Source: Anaerolineae bacterium (lineage in GTDB: Bacteria > Chloroflexota > Anaerolineae > UBA1429). Taken from it: DNA of 5,115 nucleotides. Location of the stretch: the NCBI GenBank assembly GCA_016928125.1, contig JAFGLK010000609.1, forward strand, positions 1 to 5,115, given 5' to 3'. Below the pieces are notes generated by a model. The model was given only the letters and a program-made list of their open reading frames with translations, was not told the origin of the DNA and made no database searches. Positions 1-5,115 of the stretch are shown piece after piece; the stretch's first letter is position 1; each line of letters starts with the position of its first letter. Made by a program: the position numbers and the translations under genes.

Positions 1-615
1 CAGGCGGAGCGTGAGGTGATTGCCCGGATGGTGGAGAGGGGGTTGAACAGCCCCTTGACCTCCTCTGCGGGCCGGCTGTTCGATGCCGTCTCGGCCCTGA
101 TCGGCGTGAGCCAGGAGACGAGCTATGAGGCGCAAGCGGCTATCGAACTGGAGCAGCAAGCCCTGGCCGCCTCTCACGCTCCTTCCCACGATCTTGGCAC
201 GGAGCCATACCCCTTTGGCCTGGTCCAGGAACAAGGCTCGCCGACTTGGGGTCGGTGGCAGGGGCCGCCAGCCGATACCCTCGTGCTCGATCTCGGTCCC
301 TTCTGGCAGGGTCTGTTGGCGGATCTGCGCGCCGGCGTGTCCAGGCCCGAGATCGCCTGGCGGTTTCATCTCAGTCTGGCAGAGCTCATCGTCGAGACCT
401 GCGAGCGCCTGCGGCAGAAGACGGCCCTCGATACCGTGGCCCTGAGCGGCGGCTGTTTCCAGAATCGCCTCTTGCTCAGGCTGACCGTGCCGCGTCTACG
501 CGAACTGGGCTTTGAGGTGCTGACTCACCGCCAGGTGCCCTGTAACGATGGCGGGATCGCCTTGGGCCAAGCTGCTATCGCCCACCTGGCTCAAGCGGAT
601 CCGATCCGCACCTGA
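1..615 (+). CDS. hypF: Carbamoyltransferase HypF, C-terminal part (5' end outside window)
   Basis: HypF uses carbamoyl phosphate and ATP to carbamoylate the C-terminal cysteine of HypE, the source of the cyanide ligands of [NiFe] hydrogenase. The reading frame is open from base 1, so the GTG at 16 is an internal codon and not the start. About 204 residues are visible of a family that usually has about 750, so the acylphosphatase, zinc-finger and YrdC-like parts lie upstream of the window. What remains is the end of the Kae1-like domain. It shows the NSPLTSSAGRLFDAV block (about 46-90), a YEAQAAIELE block where the common form is YEGQAA, SGGCFQN (445-465) and CNDGGIALGQ (541-570), whose Asp is a likely metal ligand by family analogy. 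It ends with TGA 22 bp before hypC, consistent with one operon. Identification rests on these motifs and on the neighbouring hyp genes. Confidence 0.95.
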   Translation, partial: QAEREVIARMVERGLNSPLTSSAGRLFDAVSALIGVSQETSYEAQAAIELEQQALAASHAPSHDLGTEPYPFGLVQEQGSPTWGRWQGPPADTLVLDLGPFWQGLLADLRAGVSRPEIAWRFHLSLAELIVETCERLRQKTALDTVALSGGCFQNRLLLRLTVPRLRELGFEVLTHRQVPCNDGGIALGQAAIAHLAQADPIRT

Positions 616-621
616 GCTCAC

Positions 622-630
622 AAAGGAGAA
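622..630 (+). promoter_or_regulatory. Ribosome binding site of hypC
   Basis: AAAGGAGAA lies in the 22-bp gap after the hypF stop, about 8-9 bases before the ATG at 638. It fixes the hypC start at that ATG, which gives the obligatory Met-Cys N-terminus. The same frame is open further upstream inside hypF and offers an earlier ATG at 548, but that start would bury the catalytic Cys and is rejected. Confidence 0.85.
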
Positions 631-637
631 CCGGAGC

Positions 638-889
638 ATGTGTCTGGCCATTCCACTCTGTGTACAAAAGATCGATGGCGTCATGGCTCAGGTTGAGCTG
701 GGCGGCGTCCTGCGCCAGGTGAGCCTGATGCTCACGCCTGAGGCGCGAGAGGGCGATTACGTGCTGGTTCATACCGGCTTTGCCATCAGCGTGCTGGACG
801 AGGAGGAAGCGCAAAAAACCCTCGCCCTGTTGGCAGAGATGGAAGAGCTGGCGGAGATGGAAGAGGCCGCTCGCGAACAAGACGCATGA
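638..889 (+). CDS. hypC: Hydrogenase maturation chaperone HypC (HypC/HybG/HupF family)
   Basis: HypC is a small cytoplasmic chaperone. It forms a complex with HypD in which the Fe(CN)2CO unit is built, and then delivers it to the hydrogenase large-subunit precursor. The product has 83 residues, normal for the family. It begins MCLAIP with the essential Cys2 (exposed after Met removal), has the beta-barrel core, and carries the conserved VHTGFAISV block (residues 44-52, with His45). The C-terminus is a Glu-rich helix with the hexad AEMEEL/AEMEEA in tandem (66-77). Residue 8 is Cys, where the family signature as I recall it prefers Gln, Lys or Arg. The start is fixed by the ribosome binding site at 622-630. 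The stop overlaps the hypD start (ATGA), so translational coupling with its partner HypD is likely. Confidence 0.95.
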   Translation: MCLAIPLCVQKIDGVMAQVELGGVLRQVSLMLTPEAREGDYVLVHTGFAISVLDEEEAQKTLALLAEMEELAEMEEAAREQDA

Positions 890-1986
890 GATATGACCTC
901 GCCTTTCGCGATCCGCAATTGGCAGGGGGCCTGATCTCGCAGATCCGCGCCGCGGCCGAGGGTTCCGTGCAGATCATGGAGTTCTGCGGGGGCCACACCC
1001 ACGCCATCATGCGCTATGGCATTCGCCAGGCGTTGGCCCGGAAGGTTCGGCTGATGTCGGGGCCTGGATGTCCTGTGTGTGTCACCGCCGATAGCGATAT
1101 CGATGCGGCCATCGCGCTTGCGCATCTGCCTCATGTGACGGTGGCCACATTTGGGGACATGATTCGCGTGCCGGGCACACGCTCGAGCCTGCAAGAGGCC
1201 CGCGCCCAGGGTGCAGACGTGCACATCGTCTATTCGGCTCTGGATGCCCTGGATCTGGCGCGCCAGGACCCTGCTCGTGCGGTGGTGATGCTGGGCATCG
1301 GCTTTGAGACCACCGCGCCGACCGTGGCCGCCTCGTTGCTGCAGGCCCGCGAGAGCCGTATCCACAACTACTATGTCTATTCGGTGCACAAACTGACCCC
1401 GCCGGCCATGCGCGCCATCTTGGATGCGGGCGAGGTGCGCGTCGACGCAGTGATCGGCCCCGGGCACGTCACGGCGATCACCGGCTGGCACGCCTGGGAT
1501 TTCCTGCCCGACACGTATGGCATCTCATGCGCCGTCGCTGGCTTTGAACCGCTCGACATCTTGCAGGCTGTGAAATCGCTCGTGCAAGCCCATCGCACGG
1601 GCCAGCCGTCGGTGGCGAACACCTACACCAGGAGTGTAACGGCCGACGGAAACCAGGTCGCTCAAGCGTTGATGGCCCGCGTATTTGAGATCGCTTCCGC
1701 CGACTGGCGTGGGCTGGGTCGCATCCCCGCCAGCGGGCTCGCCCTGCGCAGCGACTATGCCGCACACGATGCGCGTCTTGCGTTCGATCTCCCCCTGCCT
1801 GTGGCTGAGCCCAGCGCACCACATCAAGCCTGTCGCTGTGGCGACGTATTGCGGGGCCTGATCGAGCCGCCCGAATGCCCGCTTTTTGGTCGAGTCTGCA
1901 CACCCGAGCGCCCCATCGGCCCTTGCATGGTCTCCGCCGAGGGGTCGTGCGCTGCTCACTATCGCTATGGGGAGACGCTCGATTGA
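886..1986 (+). CDS. hypD: Hydrogenase maturation protein HypD (Fe-S scaffold for Fe(CN)2CO assembly)
   Basis: HypD is the [4Fe-4S] protein that, with HypC, holds the iron on which two cyanides and one CO are assembled. The 366-residue product is full length for the family. Visible motifs in order are EFCGGHTH (32-39, Cys34), GPGCPVC (59-65, Cys62 and Cys65), TFGDMIRVPG (88-97), GFETTAP (139-145), GPGHVTAITG, and a C-terminal cysteine-rich segment with Cys316, 318, 331, 338, 347 and 355. That segment includes CPLFGRVCTP and GPCMVSAEGSCAAHYRYG and holds the [4Fe-4S] ligands. The ATG at 886 overlaps the hypC stop by 4 bp. No strong Shine-Dalgarno sequence precedes it, so translation probably relies on coupling to hypC. 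Its own stop shares one base with the hypE start. Nothing looks broken. Confidence 0.97.
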   Translation: MRYDLAFRDPQLAGGLISQIRAAAEGSVQIMEFCGGHTHAIMRYGIRQALARKVRLMSGPGCPVCVTADSDIDAAIALAHLPHVTVATFGDMIRVPGTRSSLQEARAQGADVHIVYSALDALDLARQDPARAVVMLGIGFETTAPTVAASLLQARESRIHNYYVYSVHKLTPPAMRAILDAGEVRVDAVIGPGHVTAITGWHAWDFLPDTYGISCAVAGFEPLDILQAVKSLVQAHRTGQPSVANTYTRSVTADGNQVAQALMARVFEIASADWRGLGRIPASGLALRSDYAAHDARLAFDLPLPVAEPSAPHQACRCGDVLRGLIEPPECPLFGRVCTPERPIGPCMVSAEGSCAAHYRYGETLD

Positions 1987-3014
1987 TGGCAGATAGGATT
2001 GTCCTGCTGGCGCATGGCAGTGGCGGCACGCTCGGGCATGCCTTGGTGGCTGAGCTGTTTCTCAAACACTTTGACAACCCCGCCCTGAACGCCCTTGAGG
2101 ATGCCACCTTGATCGATCTGCTCGGCGCCCTGGGCGATGCAGGCGCCCGCCTGGCGTTTACCACCGACTCGTATGTGGTCCAGCCGCTCTTCTTCCCAGG
2201 GGGCGACATCGGCAAGCTGGCTGTGTGCGGAACCATCAACGACTTGGCGATGCGGGGCGCCGCCCCACTCTATCTGAGCGCGGGATTCATCCTTGAGGAG
2301 GGCCTTGCCCTGGCCGATCTGGAGCGCGTCGTGGGCTCTATGGCGGCGACGGCGTGCGAGGCGGGGGTCGCCATTGTCACCGGCGACACAAAGGTCGTGG
2401 AGCGCGGCAGCGCCGATGGGCTTTTTATCAACACGGCGGGCATCGGCGTGGTGCCAGAGGGGGTGCACATATCGGCCGCGGCGGCGCAACCGGGCGATGT
2501 GGTGCTGCTCAGTGGGGCCATCGGCGACCATGGCCTGGCCGTGATGACCCAGCGCGAAGGTCTCCGACTCAAAGGCGCATTGAGCAGCGACTGTGCCCCG
2601 CTTCACACGCTGGTGCGCGATATGCTGCGCGCGAGCCCTGATGTGCATGTGTTGCGAGACCCGACCCGTGGCGGGTTGGCCACGACGCTGAACGAACTGG
2701 CGGCGCAGTCTGGGGTGGGAATCGAGATCGAGGAGGGGGCCGTGCCTGTGCATGAGCCGGTCAGCGCGGCCAGCGAGATCCTGGGCCTGGACCCGCTCTA
2801 TGTCGCCAACGAGGGCAAGCTGGTGGCCATGCTTCCCGCGCAAAGCGCGCCGGTCGTCCTTGAGGCCATGCGAGCCCATCCATATGGCCTGGAGGCCACT
2901 CTCATCGGTCAGGTGGTGCCCGAACATCCAGGGCGAGTGGTCCTCCGCACCCCGCTGGGCACCCGTCGCGTCCTCCATATGCTCGCAGGCGAGCAGTTGC
3001 CGCGCATTTGCTAA
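1986..3014 (+). CDS. hypE: Carbamoyl-dehydratase HypE
   Basis: HypE accepts a carbamoyl group from HypF on its C-terminal cysteine and dehydrates it with ATP to a thiocyanate, which passes to HypC-HypD. The 342-residue protein has the AIR-synthase/PurM-like layout. It shows the N-terminal AHGSGG loop (9-14), DSYVV (61-65), the FPGGDIGKLAVCGTINDLA stretch (70-88), GDTKVV (133-138), SGAIGDHG, DPTRGGLATTLNE and LYVANEGKL. It ends exactly in PRIC with Cys342 as last residue, the modified site, which shows that the 3' end is intact. The start is the ATG at 1986, sharing one base with the hypD TGA; GGGGAG at 1969-1974 is a plausible ribosome binding site. A longer reading from 1875 inside hypD is open but would place about 37 extra residues before the conserved N-terminus, so it is rejected. 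It is the last hyp gene before a new promoter. Confidence 0.97.
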   Translation: MADRIVLLAHGSGGTLGHALVAELFLKHFDNPALNALEDATLIDLLGALGDAGARLAFTTDSYVVQPLFFPGGDIGKLAVCGTINDLAMRGAAPLYLSAGFILEEGLALADLERVVGSMAATACEAGVAIVTGDTKVVERGSADGLFINTAGIGVVPEGVHISAAAAQPGDVVLLSGAIGDHGLAVMTQREGLRLKGALSSDCAPLHTLVRDMLRASPDVHVLRDPTRGGLATTLNELAAQSGVGIEIEEGAVPVHEPVSAASEILGLDPLYVANEGKLVAMLPAQSAPVVLEAMRAHPYGLEATLIGQVVPEHPGRVVLRTPLGTRRVLHMLAGEQLPRIC

Positions 3015-3048
3015 AAAGAACGCCTGCTCTTGCCTGTCTAGCCAAAGC

Positions 3049-3077
3049 TTGACGATGAGACTGGATTCCCTTACAAT
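3049..3077 (+). promoter_or_regulatory. Near-consensus sigma70-type promoter upstream of the diiron protein gene
   Basis: TTGACG (3049-3054, five of six consensus bases) and TACAAT (3072-3077, five of six) are separated by exactly 17 bp. The predicted transcription start is near 3083-3085, giving a leader of about 40 bases before the ATG at 3123. The element lies in the 108-bp gap after hypE, the only spacer in the first 3.6 kb that could hold a promoter of this kind. It suggests that the diiron/rubredoxin genes have their own transcript. No palindromic PerR-, Fur- or Rex-type operator is apparent around it. The call rests on sequence match only. Confidence 0.7.
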
Positions 3078-3122
3078 GCAGCCGTGTGAAAACCGACCGA
3101 CAGAGAGGAGCTGAGTGCGAGC

Positions 3123-3587
3123 ATGAGTGACAATGCGATTCGCGAGATACTTCAAGTCGCCATCCAACGCGAGATCGATGCCTACAACCTTTACCACTCG
3201 GCGGCCGCCATGGTTGACACCCCTCATTCCAAAGAGATCCTCGGGGATCTCGCGCTGCAAGAGGTCGGACATCGCAATCGGTTGCAGGCCCTTCTCGACG
3301 GTAACCGCTTCAGGGCTATCTCTCGGGCGCAGCAGAAAAAGGTGACGGACCTCAAGATCACGGACTATCTCGTTGAGGTGCCGTTGACGCCGAACTCAGA
3401 TTTTCAGGACATTCTGATCGTAGCCGGCAAGCGCGAGAAAGCCAGCCATGATCTTTACGCTGCCCTCGCTGAGGTGGCGGAGGATGAGGAAACCACCAAG
3501 CTGTTTCAGTTTCTGGCCGCCGAAGAGCTGGGGCACAAGAATCGCGTTGAGATCCTGTACGAGCAGATTGTCTACACTGACAACTGA
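3123..3587 (+). CDS. Rubrerythrin-like ferritin-family diiron protein, no rubredoxin domain
   Basis: This is a cytoplasmic four-helix-bundle diiron protein of 154 residues, probably reducing peroxide (or O2) with electrons from a rubredoxin. The ferritin-like motif set is complete and two-fold symmetric: Glu17, Glu47-x-x-His50, Glu105, Glu135-x-x-His138, with Tyr24 and Tyr112 seven residues after the first Glu of each half. The extra glutamate of classical rubrerythrin (third residue after the second-half Glu) is Ser108 here. There is no cysteine and hence no C-terminal rubredoxin domain, unlike the about 190-residue classical rubrerythrin; the rubredoxin is a separate gene 89 bp downstream. 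The halves look like an internal duplication. AGGAG at 3106-3110 sits 12 bases before the ATG, rather far, but no better in-frame start exists. From memory it resembles short ferritin-like proteins such as Thermotoga TM1526, whose function is not firmly known, so iron handling is an alternative role. Confidence 0.85.
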   Translation: MSDNAIREILQVAIQREIDAYNLYHSAAAMVDTPHSKEILGDLALQEVGHRNRLQALLDGNRFRAISRAQQKKVTDLKITDYLVEVPLTPNSDFQDILIVAGKREKASHDLYAALAEVAEDEETTKLFQFLAAEELGHKNRVEILYEQIVYTDN

Positions 3588-3661
3588 TCGGCCGTCAGCC
3601 GGTGCGGGGCGTTCACCGTACCGAGCGCATCCATGTACTGATCCTTTCACACCAATTGCTC

Positions 3662-3670
3662 AGGAGGAGG
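3662..3670 (+). promoter_or_regulatory. Strong ribosome binding site of the rubredoxin gene
   Basis: AGGAGGAGG contains a full AGGAGG core and ends 6 bases before the ATG at 3677. It decides the start: the frame is open upstream to a GTG at 3602, but only the ATG gives a standard-length rubredoxin beginning [10 protein letters not shown]. The site is clearly stronger and better spaced than that of the preceding diiron gene, which suggests high rubredoxin synthesis from a shared message. Confidence 0.85.
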
Positions 3671-3676
3671 CACGTC

Positions 3677-3838
3677 ATGGCCAAGTGGGAATGTCTGGTA
3701 TGCGGTTACATCTATGATCCCGAAGTGGGCGACCCTGATGGGAATATCGCCCCTGGCACGGCGTTCGAGGATATCCCCGATGACTGGGTATGCCCAGAAT
3801 GCGGGGCCGCGAAGGACATGTTCGAGAAAATGGCTTAG
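3677..3838 (+). CDS. Rubredoxin
   Basis: Rubredoxin is a small soluble one-electron carrier with a single iron held by four cysteines. The 53-residue product has the standard length and both ligand loops: CLVCG (Cys6, Cys9) and CPECG (Cys39, Cys42). It also has the usual Y-I-Y-D-P-E-x-G-D-P (11-20), I-A-P-G-T-x-F (24-30) and DIPDDWVCP (32-40) blocks with the aromatic core residues. It lies between a diiron peroxidase-like gene and a pyridine-nucleotide flavoprotein, so it probably carries electrons from the second to the first. The 89-bp gap upstream holds no convincing promoter, so co-transcription with the diiron gene is likely. The gene ends in TAG; that stop is part of a small inverted repeat and a stronger hairpin follows. 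Confidence 0.97.
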   Translation: MAKWECLVCGYIYDPEVGDPDGNIAPGTAFEDIPDDWVCPECGAAKDMFEKMA

Positions 3839-3854
3839 GCAAGGCGCATTGCCT
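3837..3854 (+). repeat. Small inverted repeat at the rubredoxin stop codon
   Basis: AGGCAA (3837-3842) and TTGCCT (3849-3854) pair perfectly around a 6-base loop. The left arm includes the last two bases of the TAG stop. It lies immediately before the larger hairpin at 3854-3894, so the transcript would show two stem-loops in tandem. A 6-bp stem can arise by chance in GC-rich DNA, so a function is uncertain. Confidence 0.4.
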
Positions 3855-3894
3855 GCAGCAGAGCCAAGGGCATGCAGCCTTGGCTCTGGTTGCA
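3854..3894 (+). terminator. Strong stem-loop after rubredoxin, possible terminator or mRNA 3'-end stabiliser
   Basis: CAGAGCCAAGG (3859-3869) and CCTTGGCTCTG (3878-3888) form a perfect 11-bp stem with an 8-base loop. The stem extends outward by TGCAG (3854-3858) against TTGCA (3890-3894) with one G-U pair and one bulged G, to about 16 bp in all. It starts 15 bases after the rubredoxin stop. There is no T-run on either side, so it is not a classical intrinsic terminator. It could end transcription inefficiently, protect the upstream message from 3' exonucleases, or lower expression of the downstream flavoprotein gene relative to rubredoxin. The base pairing is directly visible; the role is inferred. 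Confidence 0.55.
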
Positions 3895-4007
3895 TCACCT
3901 TGGCGCTGGGGCCATTCCCATGGGCTGCCCACCTGGCCCAGCATGGCCGGTGCGATGGCTATCTGTGATTCCTTGGCCCCATGTTACCTGGACCCACGTG
4001 GGCCCAC
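3878..4007. repeat. Palindrome- and repeat-rich part of the rubredoxin / flavoprotein spacer
   Basis: This non-coding stretch holds CCTTGGCTCTGG (3878-3889) repeated as CCTTGGCGCTGG (3898-3909), with a third CCTTGGCC at 3971. GGGCCA (3909-3914) pairs with TGGCCC (3934-3939), and GGCCAT (3910-3915) can instead pair with ATGGCC (3942-3947). Two overlapping 10-bp palindromes, CCCACGTGGG (3993-4002) and GTGGGCCCAC (3998-4007), close the stretch. I found no promoter-like pair of boxes and no credible gene in the 235 bp between 3839 and 4073. Open frames there have no ribosome binding site or recognisable protein features. Confidence 0.5.
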
Positions 4008-4060
4008 TGCGCTTCTCAGGCCCCACGAACGCCCGCAAATGAGAGGGATCACGGCCGAAT

Positions 4061-4066
4061 AGGAGG
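4061..4066 (+). promoter_or_regulatory. Ribosome binding site of the flavoprotein gene
   Basis: A perfect AGGAGG lies 7 bases before the ATG at 4074. An ATG overlapping its last base (4066-4068) is in another frame and is not followed by a usable protein. The site supports MPRLIVIGNG as the N-terminus, which places the dinucleotide-binding loop at the very start, as is usual for this family. Confidence 0.85.
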
Positions 4067-4073
4067 ATGGAGC

Positions 4074-5115
4074 ATGCCGCGATTGATCGTGATCGGCAAC
4101 GGCGTTGCGGGTGTGACCACCGCTCGCTATGTGGCCGAAAGTGATCCTTCCATCGACATCAGCATCTATTCTCAGGAGCCTTATCCCTACTATCCCAGGC
4201 CTCGCCTGATCGATCTGCTGGCGGGGAAGGTGAGAGCCGAGGAGATGGCTTTCTATCCCCCAGATTGGTACGAGCAGCGTCAGATCCACACGGCCCTCGA
4301 CCGTCGTGCCACCGAGATTGACCCCAGGGCGCAGCGCGTCGTATTCGGCGATGGGAGCAGTGAGGCCTACGATCGGCTGCTTCTGGCCATAGGCGCCCAT
4401 AGCTGGATCCCGCCGATCGATGGCGCGGATACCGATGGGGTGTTCAGCTTGCGCACCATGGATGACGCCCTGGCCATCCTCCAGCGCCTTTCAGAGACGG
4501 AGCGTGTGGTCGTGTTGGGAGGAGGCTTGCTGGGGCTTGACACGTCGGCCGCGCTACGCGCTCGGGGCGTGAAGGTATGTGTGGTCGAGATGCTGCCCTG
4601 GCTGCTCCCCAGACAACTCGATCGGGAGGGGGCCGCCGTGTTGGAGCGCGCGATCGAGAGCGCCGGCATCGAGATCGTGACGGGCGATGTGTGTACGCGC
4701 ATCGAGGGTCCCGATAGGGTCCGCCGCATCCACCTGAAGAGTGGTTCGCACATCGACGCGGAGATGGTGATCGTCTCTGCTGGGGTTCGGCCCAATATCG
4801 AGTTGGCGAAAACAGCTGGCCTGGCCTGCAGTCGCGGCGTGCTTGTAGATCACAGGCTACAGACCAGCGATCCCCATATCTATGCCGTCGGCGATGTGAC
4901 CGAGTTCGGCCCGGTGCTCTGGTGCATCATCCCGGCCGCGCTCAGTCAGGCCAGGATCACCGCTGCCCAGATCGTGGCGGATCTACAGGGGAAATCGGCG
5001 AGCCTCCTGTACGAGGATATCGTACCCAGCACAACCCTGAAGGTCACGGGCATCGATCTGACCTCCATCGGCAAAGTGAACCCCGATGGCGAGGGCTACA
5101 CGGAGCTTCGCCAAG
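4074..5115 (+). CDS. NAD(P)/FAD-dependent oxidoreductase, probable NAD(P)H:rubredoxin reductase (3' end outside window)
   Basis: This is a cytoplasmic flavoprotein that probably passes electrons from NAD(P)H to the rubredoxin encoded just upstream. The 347 visible residues show the two-dinucleotide-fold layout. An N-terminal FAD loop G-N-G-V-A-G (8-13) is followed by PYPYYPRPRLIDLLAGK (36-52), typical of the rubredoxin reductase / NirB N-terminal group. YDRLLLAIGA lies at 99-108 and an internal pyridine-nucleotide loop G-G-G-L-L-G (149-154). That fold ends in an acidic residue (Glu172 in V-V-E-M), which favours NADH. The FAD-closing block IYAVGDVTEF is at 269-278, and TLKVTGIDLTSIG (321-333) opens the C-terminal domain. 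No CxxC redox pair is seen, so it is not thioredoxin-reductase-like. Relatives usually have about 380-420 residues, so little is missing. A NirB-like or other ferredoxin/rubredoxin reductase role cannot be excluded, and the structured 235-bp spacer makes operon membership less certain. Confidence 0.85.
   Translation, partial: MPRLIVIGNGVAGVTTARYVAESDPSIDISIYSQEPYPYYPRPRLIDLLAGKVRAEEMAFYPPDWYEQRQIHTALDRRATEIDPRAQRVVFGDGSSEAYDRLLLAIGAHSWIPPIDGADTDGVFSLRTMDDALAILQRLSETERVVVLGGGLLGLDTSAALRARGVKVCVVEMLPWLLPRQLDREGAAVLERAIESAGIEIVTGDVCTRIEGPDRVRRIHLKSGSHIDAEMVIVSAGVRPNIELAKTAGLACSRGVLVDHRLQTSDPHIYAVGDVTEFGPVLWCIIPAALSQARITAAQIVADLQGKSASLLYEDIVPSTTLKVTGIDLTSIGKVNPDGEGYTELRQ

Noticed and set aside
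1875..1985. N-terminal extension of hypE starting inside hypD
   Set aside because: The conserved HypE N-terminus begins at the ATG at 1986, which has the TGATG junction and an upstream GGGGAG. The extra residues are the shadow of the HypD cysteine-rich tail.
769..2239. Two further - strand open frames (769-1491 and 1478-2239) opposite hypC/hypD/hypE
   Set aside because: Both lie opposite well-supported coding sequence, have low-complexity Arg/His-rich translations and show no ribosome binding site or family motif.
3081..3100. GTGTGAAAA near the predicted transcription start as a Rex-type redox operator
   Set aside because: Only one half-site is present and no inverted partner at the required spacing is visible.
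1965..3272. A 435-codon open frame on the - strand covering all of hypE
   Set aside because: It is antisense to a complete, motif-rich hypE and runs into the diiron gene. Its composition (many Arg, His, Gln) is typical of the reverse frame of GC-rich genes, and no domain is recognisable.
3587..3603. ATCGGC / GCCGGT inverted repeat just after the diiron gene as a terminator
   Set aside because: The stem is only 6 bp, includes a G-U pair, has no T-run and precedes a likely co-transcribed rubredoxin gene. It is compatible with chance.
3611..3640. Possible promoter in front of rubredoxin (TTCACC and TGTACT-like boxes)
   Set aside because: The boxes match consensus poorly and the spacing is ambiguous (about 15-16 bp), so I prefer co-transcription from the promoter at 3049-3077.
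3714..4062. Open frames in the spacer and across rubredoxin in other frames
   Set aside because: They overlap the rubredoxin gene out of frame or lie in palindrome-rich DNA without a ribosome binding site, and no protein family features appear.

Overview
The window is GC-rich bacterial DNA. All recognised genes are on the + strand. It joins two modules: the distal end of a [NiFe]-hydrogenase maturation operon (hypF-hypC-hypD-hypE, about positions 1-3014) and a rubredoxin-centred electron-transfer / oxidative-stress module (about 3049-5115). Together these suggest an anaerobic or micro-aerobic bacterium that makes a [NiFe] hydrogenase and must cope with peroxide or oxygen. A Chloroflexota-like lineage is possible, but that is only an impression and no marker gene here fixes the taxonomy.

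Positions 1-3014: hypF is cut by the left edge and only its C-terminal carbamoyl-transferase domain is visible. A 22-bp gap with a clear ribosome binding site leads to hypC. hypC overlaps hypD by 4 bp (ATGA) and hypD overlaps hypE by 1 bp (TGATG). The four proteins make and insert the Fe(CN)2CO group. HypF carbamoylates the C-terminal cysteine of HypE, HypE dehydrates it to a thiocyanate, and the HypC-HypD complex takes up the cyanide on iron. HypE ends in the required PRIC tail and HypD has its catalytic and cluster cysteines, so the genes look functional.

Positions 3015-3122: a short spacer carries a near-consensus sigma70-type promoter (TTGACG, 17 bp, TACAAT), so a new transcript probably starts here.

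Positions 3123-5115: first comes a 154-residue rubrerythrin-like diiron protein without a rubredoxin domain and without any cysteine. It is followed by a stand-alone 53-residue rubredoxin. After a 235-bp spacer rich in inverted repeats comes a pyridine-nucleotide/FAD oxidoreductase that runs off the right edge and resembles NAD(P)H:rubredoxin reductases. The simplest reading is NAD(P)H -> flavoprotein -> rubredoxin -> diiron protein -> peroxide or O2.

I see no tRNA, rRNA, CRISPR array, insertion sequence or clearly new system. The points most worth a second look are the split and internally duplicated diiron protein, the structured spacer, and a departure from the HypC N-terminal signature.
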